Assembly (NCBI GenBank): GCA_902806375.1
Contig: CADCWK010000410.1
Location: forward strand, 1-16,304
Length of the DNA: 16,304 nt
Reading direction: 5' to 3'
From: an uncultured Thermomicrobiales bacterium
Lineage (GTDB): Bacteria; Chloroflexota; Chloroflexia; Thermomicrobiales; UBA6265
The position numbers and the translations under genes were made by a program. The notes beneath the pieces are model-generated. The model was given only the letters and a program-made list of their open reading frames with translations, had not been told where the DNA came from and made no database searches. Shown here in pieces: positions 1 through 9,218 of the stretch (position 1 is its first letter; every line of letters begins with the position of its first letter).

Positions 1-90
1 GCGGACGCGACTCCACGCCCCAGAAACATAGCCGGCCGGATCTCGACAACGAGAGCGTCGGTTGGATCGCGAGAGCGAGATGTCAACGCG

Positions 91-114
91 CGCAGCCGTA
101 CCCATACGGCTGCG
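91..114 (-). terminator. Hairpin downstream of radA, possible terminator
   Basis: A perfect 10-bp stem (CGCAGCCGTA at 91-100, TACGGCTGCG at 105-114) with a 4-nt CCCA loop lies about 40 bp past the radA stop. Neither strand has a strong T-run after the stem; the minus strand continues CGTTGACATC. It is most simply the end of the radA transcript, but without a U-tract it is a weak terminator call. The remaining bases 1-90 hold no gene I can support. Confidence 0.45.
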
Positions 115-152
115 TCGCTATCTTCAGGGCCAGCTGGATCGGCTGACCCTCC

Positions 153-1541
153 CTAACCCTCGCCGAGCGCCGCGTCCAGCGCCGCGCTCAGGGTCGAGGT
201 CCGGATGATCCGGATGCCGTCGGTCGTTCGGGTACCGCTCTCGGCGCCCGAGGCGATCACCGTCGTGAAGCCGAGTCGCCGGGCCTCGTTGATGCGCCGG
301 TCGAGCTGGCTGACGGAACGGAGCTCACCGGATAGGCCAATCTCCCCGACGACGGCCGTCCCCGGCGCGATGGCGACGTCGCGGTAGCTGGAGGCCACCG
401 CCAGCGCCACTGCCAGGTCGGCCGCCGGTTCGACGACGCGCAGGCCCCCGACGACGTTGGCGTAGATGTCCTGCCCACCGAGCGAGATCCCGACCCGCTT
501 CTGCAGCACGGCGACCAGGAGCTGGAGGCGATTCGTGTCGAGCCCGTTCGCACTGCGCCGGGGCAACCCGAAAGCGGTCGCCGTCGTCAGCGCCTGCATC
601 TCGACCAGGATCGGCCGTGTCCCCTCGATCGTGATCGCGACGGCCGAACCGGTCGCCTGGGCCGCCCGCCCCTCGAGGAACGCTTCGGACGGGTTGGTGA
701 CCTCGCGCATGCCGACATCGGCCATCTCGAAGACGCCGACCTCGTCGGTCGAGCCGAACCGGTTCTTCACGCCACGGAGGATGCGGTACTGCTGGTGCCG
801 CTCCCCCTCCAGGTAGAGGACGGCGTCGACCATGTGCTCGAGCACGCGAGGGCCGGCGATCGTCCCCTCCTTGGTGACGTGACCGATGATCAGGACCGGG
901 ATGCCGCGCGGCTTGGCCCACTGCATCAGGCGGGCGGTGCACTCCCGCACCTGGCTGACGCTGCCGGCCGCCGAGGACATGTCCTCCAGGTAGACCGTCT
1001 GGATGGAGTCCACGATGAGCAGGCCCGGCTGGCGCTCGTCGGCCTCCCGCAGGACCCGGTCGAGGTCGGTCTCGGACAGGACCCAGAGATCAGGATGCGA
1101 GACGCCGAGCCGGTCGGCGCGGAGCCGGATCTGCTGGGCCGACTCCTCCGCGGAGACGTAGAGGACCGGTCCAGCCCCCGCCTCGGCCAGGGCCGCGGCG
1201 GTCTGGAGGACGAGTGTCGACTTGCCGATGCCGGGGTCACCGCCGACCAGGACCAGCGAGCCGGGAACCAGGCCGCCACCGAGCACCCGGTCCAGCTCGG
1301 AGATCGGGACCGGGATCCGGTCAATCGCCGCCGAGCCGACCGAATCGAGCCGCTGGGCGTGCTGCTGCGGTCGCCCGCCACGGACCGTCGCGGAACTAGA
1401 ACCCGTGGCTGGCCGGCGCTCCTCGACGGTCTCCACCATCGTGTGCCACGACTCACAGCCCGGGCAGCGACCGAGGTAGGCCGGGCTCGTGTAGCTGCAC
1501 TGCTGGCAGACCCATCTGGTCGTCGTCTTGGCTCTGGCCAT
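153..1541 (-). CDS. radA: DNA repair protein RadA (branch-migration ATPase)
   Basis: This 462-residue protein is RadA (Sms), the RecA-like ATPase that binds branched recombination intermediates and drives branch migration with RecA. An N-terminal C4 zinc finger is visible (Cys12, Cys15, Cys26, Cys29). The RecA-type core has Walker A GDPGIGKST at 101-109, Walker B LLIVDS at 174-179 and the RadA-specific KNRFG motif at 259-263. A Lon-like C-terminal domain runs from about 300 to 462 and contains GEIGLSGELR at 399-408. Length is normal for the family. The frame stays open upstream to 1652, but I chose the ATG at 1541 because it starts MARAKTTTRWVCQQC just before the zinc finger and because a TATACT -10 lies inside the upstream extension. 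The Shine-Dalgarno is weak (AGAGAG). The clpC terminator separates it from clpC, so it is probably transcribed alone. Confidence 0.97.
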   Translation of the reverse strand: MARAKTTTRWVCQQCSYTSPAYLGRCPGCESWHTMVETVEERRPATGSSSATVRGGRPQQHAQRLDSVGSAAIDRIPVPISELDRVLGGGLVPGSLVLVGGDPGIGKSTLVLQTAAALAEAGAGPVLYVSAEESAQQIRLRADRLGVSHPDLWVLSETDLDRVLREADERQPGLLIVDSIQTVYLEDMSSAAGSVSQVRECTARLMQWAKPRGIPVLIIGHVTKEGTIAGPRVLEHMVDAVLYLEGERHQQYRILRGVKNRFGSTDEVGVFEMADVGMREVTNPSEAFLEGRAAQATGSAVAITIEGTRPILVEMQALTTATAFGLPRRSANGLDTNRLQLLVAVLQKRVGISLGGQDIYANVVGGLRVVEPAADLAVALAVASSYRDVAIAPGTAVVGEIGLSGELRSVSQLDRRINEARRLGFTTVIASGAESGTRTTDGIRIIRTSTLSAALDAALGEG

Positions 1542-1613
1542 CGGTACTCTCTGGGAGGTCGCTCGCTGGTACGACGCCAACTGGCATTCCCGGCGCGCGA
1601 ACGGATGTTCGAA

Positions 1614-1619
1614 AGTATA
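1614..1619 (-). promoter_or_regulatory. Probable radA -10 box (TATACT)
   Basis: The minus strand reads GCTATACTTTC about 75 bp before the radA ATG, between the clpC terminator and radA. No good -35 is present at 16-18 bp. It supports independent transcription of radA and an internal start at 1541. Confidence 0.5.
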
Positions 1620-1663
1620 GCGGCTCTCATCCCTGCCGGAGATGGAGCCCAAGCCAAAAGATA

Positions 1664-1695
1664 ACGGGACGGGTCCACCAGTGAACCCGTCCCGT
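1664..1695 (-). terminator. Intrinsic terminator of clpC
   Basis: A perfect 11-bp stem (1664-1674 with 1685-1695) and a 10-nt loop begin about 30 bp past the clpC stop. On the minus strand the stem is followed by TTATCTTTTGG, a T-rich tail, as expected for a Rho-independent terminator of clpC transcription. Confidence 0.8.
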
Positions 1696-1723
1696 CGTTA
1701 CCGTGTACCTGCTCCGATCGGCC

Positions 1724-4231
<2,508 letters not shown>

Positions 4232-4322
4232 GCTTCCGGCTCTCCCGATGTCGGACCAGGGACGAGCCCCGGCCAGATATCCGTATTCTTGCCCATCGAA
4301 GGTCAGCGACCCGTCGCCGGGG

Positions 4323-4346
4323 TTCGCACCGCGTCGCGTGTGCGAA
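4323..4346. promoter_or_regulatory. Inverted repeat TTCGCAC-N10-GTGCGAA upstream of clpC
   Basis: Perfect 7-bp arms (4323-4329 and 4340-4346) surround a 10-bp centre, about 90 bp before the clpC ATG. The arms resemble the ends of the HrcA operator CIRCE (TTAGCACTC-N9-GAGTGCTAA), but the spacing is 3 bp too short and the inner arm bases differ. It may be an operator or a 5' leader hairpin. Confidence 0.35.
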
Positions 4347-4410
4347 GCTGACGTGCTGCGGGACCACGCGCTCTCGCGCAATACCGATACGAGCCGTTCC
4401 GCGGTCAGCA

Positions 4411-4439
4411 AGGGCAGGTACCAGCTCTCTGGACCTGCG
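4411..4439. repeat. Spaced dyad copy A, AGGGCAGGT-N13-ACCTGCG
   Basis: First of two matching elements in the clpC upstream region. GCAGGT (4414-4419) and ACCTGC (4433-4438) are perfect complements, and CCAG (4421-4424) pairs with CTGG (4429-4432). This gives a 10-bp stem with one bulged A and a CTCT loop. It lies just downstream of the GATAAT hexamer on the minus strand. Confidence 0.55.
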
Positions 4440-4447
4440 TACAGTTC

Positions 4448-4453
4448 ATTATC
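4448..4453 (-). promoter_or_regulatory. Candidate clpC -10 box (GATAAT)
   Basis: The minus strand reads GGGCGATAATGAAC. The hexamer differs from TATAAT at one base, but nothing at 16-18 bp upstream resembles TTGACA. Transcription from here would start near 4441 and give a leader of about 210 nt. A weaker alternative is TTGCTG (4406-4411) with TATCGG (4384-4389), 16 bp apart. Confidence 0.4.
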
Positions 4454-4475
4454 GCCCTTGACGGGGCGTCCGGGT

Positions 4476-4504
4476 AGGGCAGGTCCGGCAGCCCGGCACC
4501 TGCG
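4476..4504. repeat. Spaced dyad copy B, AGGGCAGGT-N13-ACCTGCG
   Basis: Second copy, offset exactly 65 bp from copy A with identical arms and spacing. GCAGGT (4479-4484) pairs with ACCTGC (4498-4503), and CCGG (4485-4488) pairs with CCGG (4493-4496), leaving a bulged C and a CAGC loop. The 13-bp centre is not conserved with copy A although its inner pairing is. It lies just upstream of where a -35 for GATAAT would be. Confidence 0.55.
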
Positions 4505-4557
4505 CGTTCGGTCAGGTACCAAGATTTGGCCCGATCCGGCTCCCGGTGGTAAAAGCA

Positions 4558-4600
4558 GAGCACCGGGAACTTGGATGCCTTACCCAAGTCCCCGGTGCTC
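4558..4600 (-). terminator. Intrinsic terminator of rpsA
   Basis: A 17-bp stem with one A:C mismatch (4558-4574 with 4584-4600) and a 9-nt loop starts about 28 bp after the rpsA stop. The minus strand then reads TGCTTTTACC, a short U-tract. It separates rpsA from clpC. Confidence 0.85.
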
Positions 4601-4627
4601 GCTCGTCGGTCCGCGTGTCGGTCGAAC

Positions 4628-6565
4628 CTAGCTCTGGGTGGTCTCGCCCTCGGCCTTGTTCTCGTCGGTCGTGTCCTCGGCGGGAGCCGCCTCGGCCTCG
4701 TCCAGCTGGGCGCCGGCCATCGCGAAGGCGAGCTCCATGGCGGACATCCCCTCGTCGACGGTCTCCACCGCGGCGACCTGCCGCTCGGGCCGGCGCTCGC
4801 GCTGCGGGCGCGGCTGCTGCGCGCGCTCCGTCGGCATCCGGAAGTTCTCGATGTTCCGGGCCGTGATCATGTCTTCGGTCAGCGTGGACTCGTCGGAGCG
4901 GGAGGCACCGCCGGAGTCGCCGCCCGAACCGGAGCCGCGATCACGGTCGCGGTCACGCGTGCCGGAGTCGAGAGCTTCCAGCGAGGCACCCGAACCGTTG
5001 CGGCTCGGCTGGTAGTCGATCCCCTCGGCCTCGAGGGAGACACGGATCTCCTCGATGATGCGGTCCCGCACCTCGAGTGCATCCTCACCGAAGACCTGGA
5101 TGAGCTCCGTCTCCGGGGTGTCGAGCGCGCGACGGAGGCTCAGGCCCATGCGGCGGCGCTGCGGGTCGATCCGGATGATCCGGAGCAGGAGCTCCTGACC
5201 TTCCTTGACGGCCTGCTTGGGATGCGTGATCCGCTCGTCGGCGAGTTCGCTGACGTGGACCAGGCCCTCGATGCCATCCTCGATGCGGGCGAAGGCACCG
5301 AAGTTGGCGAGCTGGGTGACGTTGCCCCGGACGAGCTGGCCGACCTCGTACTTGGAGGCGACCCGGCTCCACGGCTCGGCCTGGGTCCGCTTGATGGAGA
5401 GGGCGATCTTCTTGTCCTGGGCGTTGATCCCGAGGACGAAGACGTCAACCTCCTGGCCGATCCGGAGCAGTTCGCTCGGGTGGCGGACACGGCTCCAGGA
5501 CAGCTCGGAGAGGTGGACGAGACCGTCCGCGCCCCCGATGTCGACGAAGGCGCCGAAGTCGCAGATCGAGGAGACGCGACCCTTGCGGACCTCACCCTCC
5601 TTGAGTTCGGCGATCAGCCGCTCCTTCATCACGTCCCGGCGCTCCTGGATGGCCTGGCGCTCGGAGAGGATGAGGCGGTTGCGGTGCCGGTTGATCTCGA
5701 TGATCTTGAGCGGCAGCTTGTTCCCGATCAGGCGGGCCATGTCGGCCTGCTTGCTCGCGTCGTCGCCACCGCGGATCTCGGTCACCTGGCTGGCCGGAAC
5801 GAAGCCCCGGACGCCGTCCAGGTTCACGAGGAGGCCACCCTTGTTGTAGTTGGTGACTTCGGCCTCGATGACGTCGTTCTGGTCGTGGATCTCCTGGAGG
5901 TGACGCCAGCTCTTCTCCTGCCGGGCCCGGTTGATCGAGACGATCGGGTGCCCCTCGGGGTTCTCCGGCTGGACCACGAAGACGAGGATCGTGTCGCCGA
6001 TGGCGAGCGCCGACTTCTCCTGCGGGGTCAGATCGGAGTATTCCTTGGCCGGGATGATCCCCTCGGCCTTGGACCCGATGTCGACCAGGAGTTCGTCCCG
6101 GTCGACGTGCATGATGATGCCGTCCATGACATCGCCATACTTCAGGGTCTTGTAGTCATGGTCCGGGTTGGCAAGGAACGCCTCCATCAGGGAGGCCACG
6201 TCGCCAAGCTCATCACCGCTGAAGTCGAACATCGACGGCGCCGGGGCCGGCTCGGCCGGGGCGGTCTCCGTGGTGTCGGTGGCGGCTCCCACCGCGGCTT
6301 CACCGGGCGTCGCCGGGGCGTCCGCGGTCGGGGCAGCCTCGCTGGCCGGCGCGACCGCCTCCACCTCTGAAGCTACTTCAGCCGGGATGTCACTGGCCAC
6401 ACCGCTGCCGTTCGACGACGGGGTGACATCAGCGACGGCTACAGCAGCCCCCGGCTCGGCACTGGCAGGGGCACCAGTTTCGGGCGAAGACTCCGGGGCG
6501 ACCGACGCGGGTGTTGCCGATCCCGCGGGATCAACCTGCTGCTCGCGAATATCCAAGGCGGTCAT
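4628..6565 (-). CDS. rpsA: 30S ribosomal protein S1, four S1 domains
   Basis: S1 helps the 30S subunit bind and unfold mRNA. This 645-residue protein has four S1/OB repeats at about 142-213, 231-303, 324-393 and 407-478. The third and fourth carry the classic signatures (CDFGAFVDIGGADGLVHLSEL at 335-355 and ANFGAFARIEDGIEGLVHVSEL at 420-441). The first 112 residues are Ala/Pro/Glu-rich and probably disordered. The last roughly 125 include an Asp/Arg and Gly/Ser low-complexity run (535-554) and end in a Glu-rich tail. Four-repeat S1 proteins are typical of bacteria outside the six-repeat proteobacterial type. The ATG at 6565 has a strong GAGGAAGG Shine-Dalgarno. It appears monocistronic, with its own promoter and terminator. 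Confidence 0.95.
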   Translation of the reverse strand: MTALDIREQQVDPAGSATPASVAPESSPETGAPASAEPGAAVAVADVTPSSNGSGVASDIPAEVASEVEAVAPASEAAPTADAPATPGEAAVGAATDTTETAPAEPAPAPSMFDFSGDELGDVASLMEAFLANPDHDYKTLKYGDVMDGIIMHVDRDELLVDIGSKAEGIIPAKEYSDLTPQEKSALAIGDTILVFVVQPENPEGHPIVSINRARQEKSWRHLQEIHDQNDVIEAEVTNYNKGGLLVNLDGVRGFVPASQVTEIRGGDDASKQADMARLIGNKLPLKIIEINRHRNRLILSERQAIQERRDVMKERLIAELKEGEVRKGRVSSICDFGAFVDIGGADGLVHLSELSWSRVRHPSELLRIGQEVDVFVLGINAQDKKIALSIKRTQAEPWSRVASKYEVGQLVRGNVTQLANFGAFARIEDGIEGLVHVSELADERITHPKQAVKEGQELLLRIIRIDPQRRRMGLSLRRALDTPETELIQVFGEDALEVRDRIIEEIRVSLEAEGIDYQPSRNGSGASLEALDSGTRDRDRDRGSGSGGDSGGASRSDESTLTEDMITARNIENFRMPTERAQQPRPQRERRPERQVAAVETVDEGMSAMELAFAMAGAQLDEAEAAPAEDTTDENKAEGETTQS

Positions 6566-6670
6566 TCACCTTCCTCAAAACGAATCGATACGGTGCCAGA
6601 TACCCCACCGGCATCAAACCCACGTGCGCTCGGCAGGGGTCGGCTCTCCTGATGGGGAATTGCGCTTGAC

Positions 6671-6700
6671 AGTATACCGATTTACGGGCAATTCACGCAA
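6671..6700 (-). promoter_or_regulatory. Probable rpsA promoter (TTGCGT-N18-TATACT)
   Basis: On the minus strand a -35-like TTGCGT (6695-6700) is followed after 18 bp by TATACT (6671-6676). This gives a leader of about 100 nt before the rpsA ATG. The inverted repeat CAAGGC-AAA-GCCTTG (6698-6712) overlaps the -35. Confidence 0.6.
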
Positions 6701-6767
6701 GGCAAAGCCTTGACAGCGAGGAACCCTTCGGCGACCGGGAGGGGCCCCGACCAGCGTCCCAGCCGGC

Positions 6768-7271
6768 CTATCGGTCTGCCGTCGGGATGATGCGTTTCCG
6801 GTATCGCGTGCTCAGGGGCCGGAATCCCTCCCGCTGGTAGAGGGACGCCGCGGGCTCGTTGAACGTCCAGGCGCTCACCCAGATCTCCGGGAAGCCGGCC
6901 GAGACGGCCCATTCCTCGGCGGCCCGCATCAGCCGTGTCCCGATGCCCAGACCACGCGACCCGTCGAGCACGGCTAGGTCCTCGACCTCGGCGACCGCCT
7001 GGAACCGGAAGTACGGCCCGAGGTCGTTGACGCGCACCCGGGCGAAGCCCAGGACCCGTCCCTCCGACTCCGACCCGTCGGTATCGACGGCGACCAGCAG
7101 GACATCGTCGCGAATCTGAGCCTCGATATCGGCGATCGCCCGGGGAGCCTCCCCGTGCATCGGCACGACCTCCGGTTCGGCAAGCGCATGGTGATCGTCC
7201 AGCTGCTGGTACAGGACCTGGAGCGCAGGGAGATCGGCGGGCACCGCCCGCCGGATGCTGACGTCCACCAC
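6768..7271 (-). CDS. GNAT family N-acetyltransferase (paralogue 1)
   Basis: This 167-residue single-domain GNAT would transfer an acetyl group from acetyl-CoA to an amine; the acceptor is unknown. The acetyl-CoA pyrophosphate loop is RGLGIG at 106-111, after the beta-4 strand VEDLAVL (96-102). The C-terminal part has FPEIWVSAWTFN (127-138) and LYQREGFRPL (144-153), the usual motif B. It is clearly paralogous to the next gene upstream: AGFPEIWV, FN-PA, LY-R-GF-PL and TR-RKR are shared. It starts with GTG, with GGGAGGT only about 3 nt away, which is tight spacing. It lies 65 bp after its paralogue and probably in one operon with it and the class V aminotransferase. I see no clear terminator before the rpsA promoter. 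Confidence 0.9.
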   Translation of the reverse strand: MVDVSIRRAVPADLPALQVLYQQLDDHHALAEPEVVPMHGEAPRAIADIEAQIRDDVLLVAVDTDGSESEGRVLGFARVRVNDLGPYFRFQAVAEVEDLAVLDGSRGLGIGTRLMRAAEEWAVSAGFPEIWVSAWTFNEPAASLYQREGFRPLSTRYRKRIIPTADR

Positions 7272-7336
7272 GTACCTCCCGCACCCGCGAGACCATTGCG
7301 GGGATCAGGCACCTGACATCTCAGTGACGCGGACGC

Positions 7337-7837
7337 CTACCCGCCGTCGCTGAGCCGCTTGCGGAACCGGGTGTTGAGGGGTTCGAACCCCTGGCGGGCG
7401 TACAGCGTCGATGCCGGTGTGTTGAACGCCCAGGCCGCCACCCAGATCTCCGGGAAGCCGGCCCCGCGGGCCCACTCCTCGGCGGCCGACATCAGCATCC
7501 GGCCGACCCCCTGGCCGCGGACCACCTCCGCCACCGCGAGCTCGTCGACCTCCGGCATCCGCTCGATCTTCCAGTAGCGTCCGAGCTGGCGGATCCTGAC
7601 CTTGGCGAACCCGACGACCTGGGCCTCCCCGTCCCCCTCGTCGGGGTACTGGACCGCGACGAACATCGGGGCCATCGGGTCGCGGATGGTCTCGGCGATG
7701 TCCTCCGGCCGTCGGGGCAGTTCGTCGGGCGTGGGGATCAGGCTCGGCTCGGCCCCCGCGTGGACGTGGTCGAGTTGCTCATAGAGCCTGGCCAGTGCCT
7801 CGAGATCGCCCTGGACGGCCATTCGGATCGTGAACAT
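7337..7837 (-). CDS. GNAT family N-acetyltransferase (paralogue 2)
   Basis: A 166-residue GNAT acetyltransferase of unknown substrate. The acetyl-CoA loop is RGQGVG at 107-112 after VDELAVAE (97-104), the canonical (R/Q)xxGx(G/A) pattern. It is followed by the helix MLMSAAEEWA, then FPEIWVAAWAFN (128-139) and LYARQGFEPL (145-154). The ATG at 7837 has a good GAGGGGGT Shine-Dalgarno. It begins 20 bp after the stop of the class V aminotransferase gene, so co-transcription is likely. The downstream neighbour is a diverged tandem duplicate: the C-terminal halves match closely while residues 35-75 differ, as expected if the acceptor site has changed. Neither sequence identifies the acceptor. Confidence 0.92.
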   Translation of the reverse strand: MFTIRMAVQGDLEALARLYEQLDHVHAGAEPSLIPTPDELPRRPEDIAETIRDPMAPMFVAVQYPDEGDGEAQVVGFAKVRIRQLGRYWKIERMPEVDELAVAEVVRGQGVGRMLMSAAEEWARGAGFPEIWVAAWAFNTPASTLYARQGFEPLNTRFRKRLSDGG

Positions 7838-7857
7838 GGCGGCACCCCCTCGCAGGA

Positions 7858-9024
7858 TCAGCTTCGCAGCGTCTCACCGATCGCATCGAACGCCCGCAGC
7901 ATGTCGGCCTCATGGACCCAGCCGAGGTGACCGATCCGGTTGACGGTGTCCTTGACCGGTCCCTGCCCGACGGCGATCTCGATCCCGGAGACGTCCCGGA
8001 TCGCATCCCGCAGGCTGCCGGCGGTATAGCCGGCGGGGGTCATGAACGTAGTCACGCTGTCGGAAGCGTGGGCCGGGTCGGCGAAGAGGGCGAGCCCGAG
8101 GGCCGACAGGCGCTCGCGCGTCAGCGCCCCAAGCCGGGCATGCCGGGCCCAGGCAACCTCGAGGCCCTCGGCGGCCAGCAACTCCAGGGCGGCCCGGAAC
8201 GCGTAGACCAGGGTCAGTGGCATGGTGGTGGCCGTCGTGCCGTCACGGGCCGCTTCGCGGGAGGATGCCAGGTCGAAGAAGTAGCGCGCGTACCCGCGCC
8301 CCTCCAGCCCCTCGGCGCGGGCCAGCGTCTCCGGGGAGAAGGCCATGATCGTCAGGCCGGGCGGGCACATCCACGCCTTCTGGGACCCGGACAGCACCAC
8401 ATCAACGTCCCAGGCATCCATGTCGAGGGGGATCGCGCCGACGCCACTGACGCTGTCGAGGAAGACCATCGCGCCGGCGGCGTGCGCGATTCTCGTCAGC
8501 TCGGGCACCCGGTTGGTGACTCCCGTCGACGTCTCGTTGTGCGTCAGGAAGACCGCCTTCGCCTCGGGGAAGGCCGCGAGCGCCGTCCGGAGATCGTCCT
8601 CCGTGACAGCCTGCCCCCACGGGATGTCGATCCGGTTGACCGTCAGCCCCAGGGCGATCCCGGCCTTGGCGAACCGGTCACCGAAGTCGCCGTTGACCAT
8701 GGCGAGAACGGGGTCGCCGGGTTCCAGCAGATTGACGATCGGGATCTCCCAGCCGGCCGATCCCGTGCCCGCCCAGATCAGGACCTCGCCGCTCGTGCGG
8801 TGCATCTCGCGGGCGAGGCGCAGGGTCTCGGTGTAGAAGGCCATCATCTCTGGCGATCGGTGCTGGACCATCGGTGCCCGCATGGCCCCGATCACGGCCG
8901 GAGGCAGCGGCGTCGGACCCGGGATCCGCAAGTCGGTCGGGTCCGACAACCCCGGCAGGAATGACAGGTCGATCACCCCGGCCTCGATGTCCGCCATAGC
9001 CGGTCGCTGTATCCCAACGGCCAT
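7858..9024 (-). CDS. Class V aminotransferase, serine/alanine-glyoxylate type
   Basis: A 388-residue PLP enzyme of fold type I, class V, in the branch of alanine-glyoxylate and serine-glyoxylate (serine-pyruvate) transaminases. Visible signatures are the N-terminal PGPTPLPPAV (35-44), Asp190 in MVFLDSVSGVGAIPLD (pyridine nitrogen), and the Schiff-base Lys216 in LSGSQKAWMCPPGL. Later come a TTATTMPLTLVYAF substrate-loop region (263-276) and the carboxylate-binding Arg363 in VNRIGHLGW. The family also includes ureidoglycine-glyoxylate transaminase, and sequence alone does not settle the amino donor. No purine or photorespiration genes are adjacent. The ATG at 9024 has AGGGGT about 6 nt upstream; a second Met at residue 10 is possible. 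It is probably the first gene of an operon with the two GNAT genes. Confidence 0.93.
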   Translation of the reverse strand: MAVGIQRPAMADIEAGVIDLSFLPGLSDPTDLRIPGPTPLPPAVIGAMRAPMVQHRSPEMMAFYTETLRLAREMHRTSGEVLIWAGTGSAGWEIPIVNLLEPGDPVLAMVNGDFGDRFAKAGIALGLTVNRIDIPWGQAVTEDDLRTALAAFPEAKAVFLTHNETSTGVTNRVPELTRIAHAAGAMVFLDSVSGVGAIPLDMDAWDVDVVLSGSQKAWMCPPGLTIMAFSPETLARAEGLEGRGYARYFFDLASSREAARDGTTATTMPLTLVYAFRAALELLAAEGLEVAWARHARLGALTRERLSALGLALFADPAHASDSVTTFMTPAGYTAGSLRDAIRDVSGIEIAVGQGPVKDTVNRIGHLGWVHEADMLRAFDAIGETLRS

Positions 9025-9139
9025 CGTGTACCCCTGTCTGTCCTACTGGTCGGTTCCCGCCACGTCCGGCGGCCGGAGACGATCGATCCGGTCCACCCGT
9101 TTTGGTCGGGATGACCGGACCGGGGTCCGGCGATGTCCC

Positions 9140-9145
9140 AGTATA
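9140..9145 (-). promoter_or_regulatory. Probable -10 box of the aminotransferase-GNAT operon (TATACT)
   Basis: The minus strand reads CCGATATACTGGG about 115 bp before the aminotransferase ATG, with no good -35. A perfect 6-bp hairpin CCGGAC-CGGG-GTCCGG (9115-9130) would form at the very 5' end of this transcript. Confidence 0.5.
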
Positions 9146-9218
9146 TCGGCCAGCCCGACCACATGTTCGGCCCGTTCGCACAGCGCGGGATCGCACCGGC
9201 CGCTTCCCGTCGACGCGA

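Larger units (their letters stand above)
4232..4627. other. Long rpsA-clpC intergenic region, regulatory
   Basis: The 396 bp hold no convincing gene; the open frames here are extensions or shadows. From right to left on the transcribed minus strand it contains the rpsA terminator (4558-4600), two copies of a spaced dyad (4476-4504 and 4411-4439) around a GATAAT hexamer (4448-4453), and a 24-bp inverted repeat (4323-4346). It is unusually long and structured compared with the other gaps in the window. Confidence 0.6.

Noticed and set aside
50..77. CGAGAGCG repeated at 50-57 and 70-77 as a possible repeat array
   Set aside because: There are only two short copies with no further units, which is expected by chance in this composition.
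4323..4346. A true CIRCE element for HrcA
   Set aside because: The spacing is 3 bp short and the inner arm bases do not match, so only a resemblance is claimed.
4411..4521. A T-box riboswitch before clpC, because TGGTACC occurs twice on the minus strand
   Set aside because: The conserved T-box sequence and specifier stem are absent and clpC is not a T-box-regulated gene class.
4571..6370. A 599-codon plus-strand open frame antisense to rpsA
   Set aside because: Same type of composition-driven shadow; the minus strand carries an unmistakable S1 protein.
6666..6715. Two perfect TTGACA hexamers on the plus strand (6666-6671 and 6710-6715)
   Set aside because: Neither has a -10 at the right distance and no plus-strand gene follows; the area is explained by the minus-strand rpsA promoter.
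7377..7392. A perfect 16-bp palindrome AGGGGTTCGAACCCCT resembling a tRNA T-arm or attachment site
   Set aside because: It lies inside the GNAT coding sequence (residues GFEPL), and no acceptor stem, anticodon arm or integrase is near.
7912..8964. A 350-codon plus-strand open frame antisense to the class V aminotransferase
   Set aside because: Low-complexity, Arg/Gly/Asp-rich shadow; the opposite strand has complete PLP-enzyme motifs.
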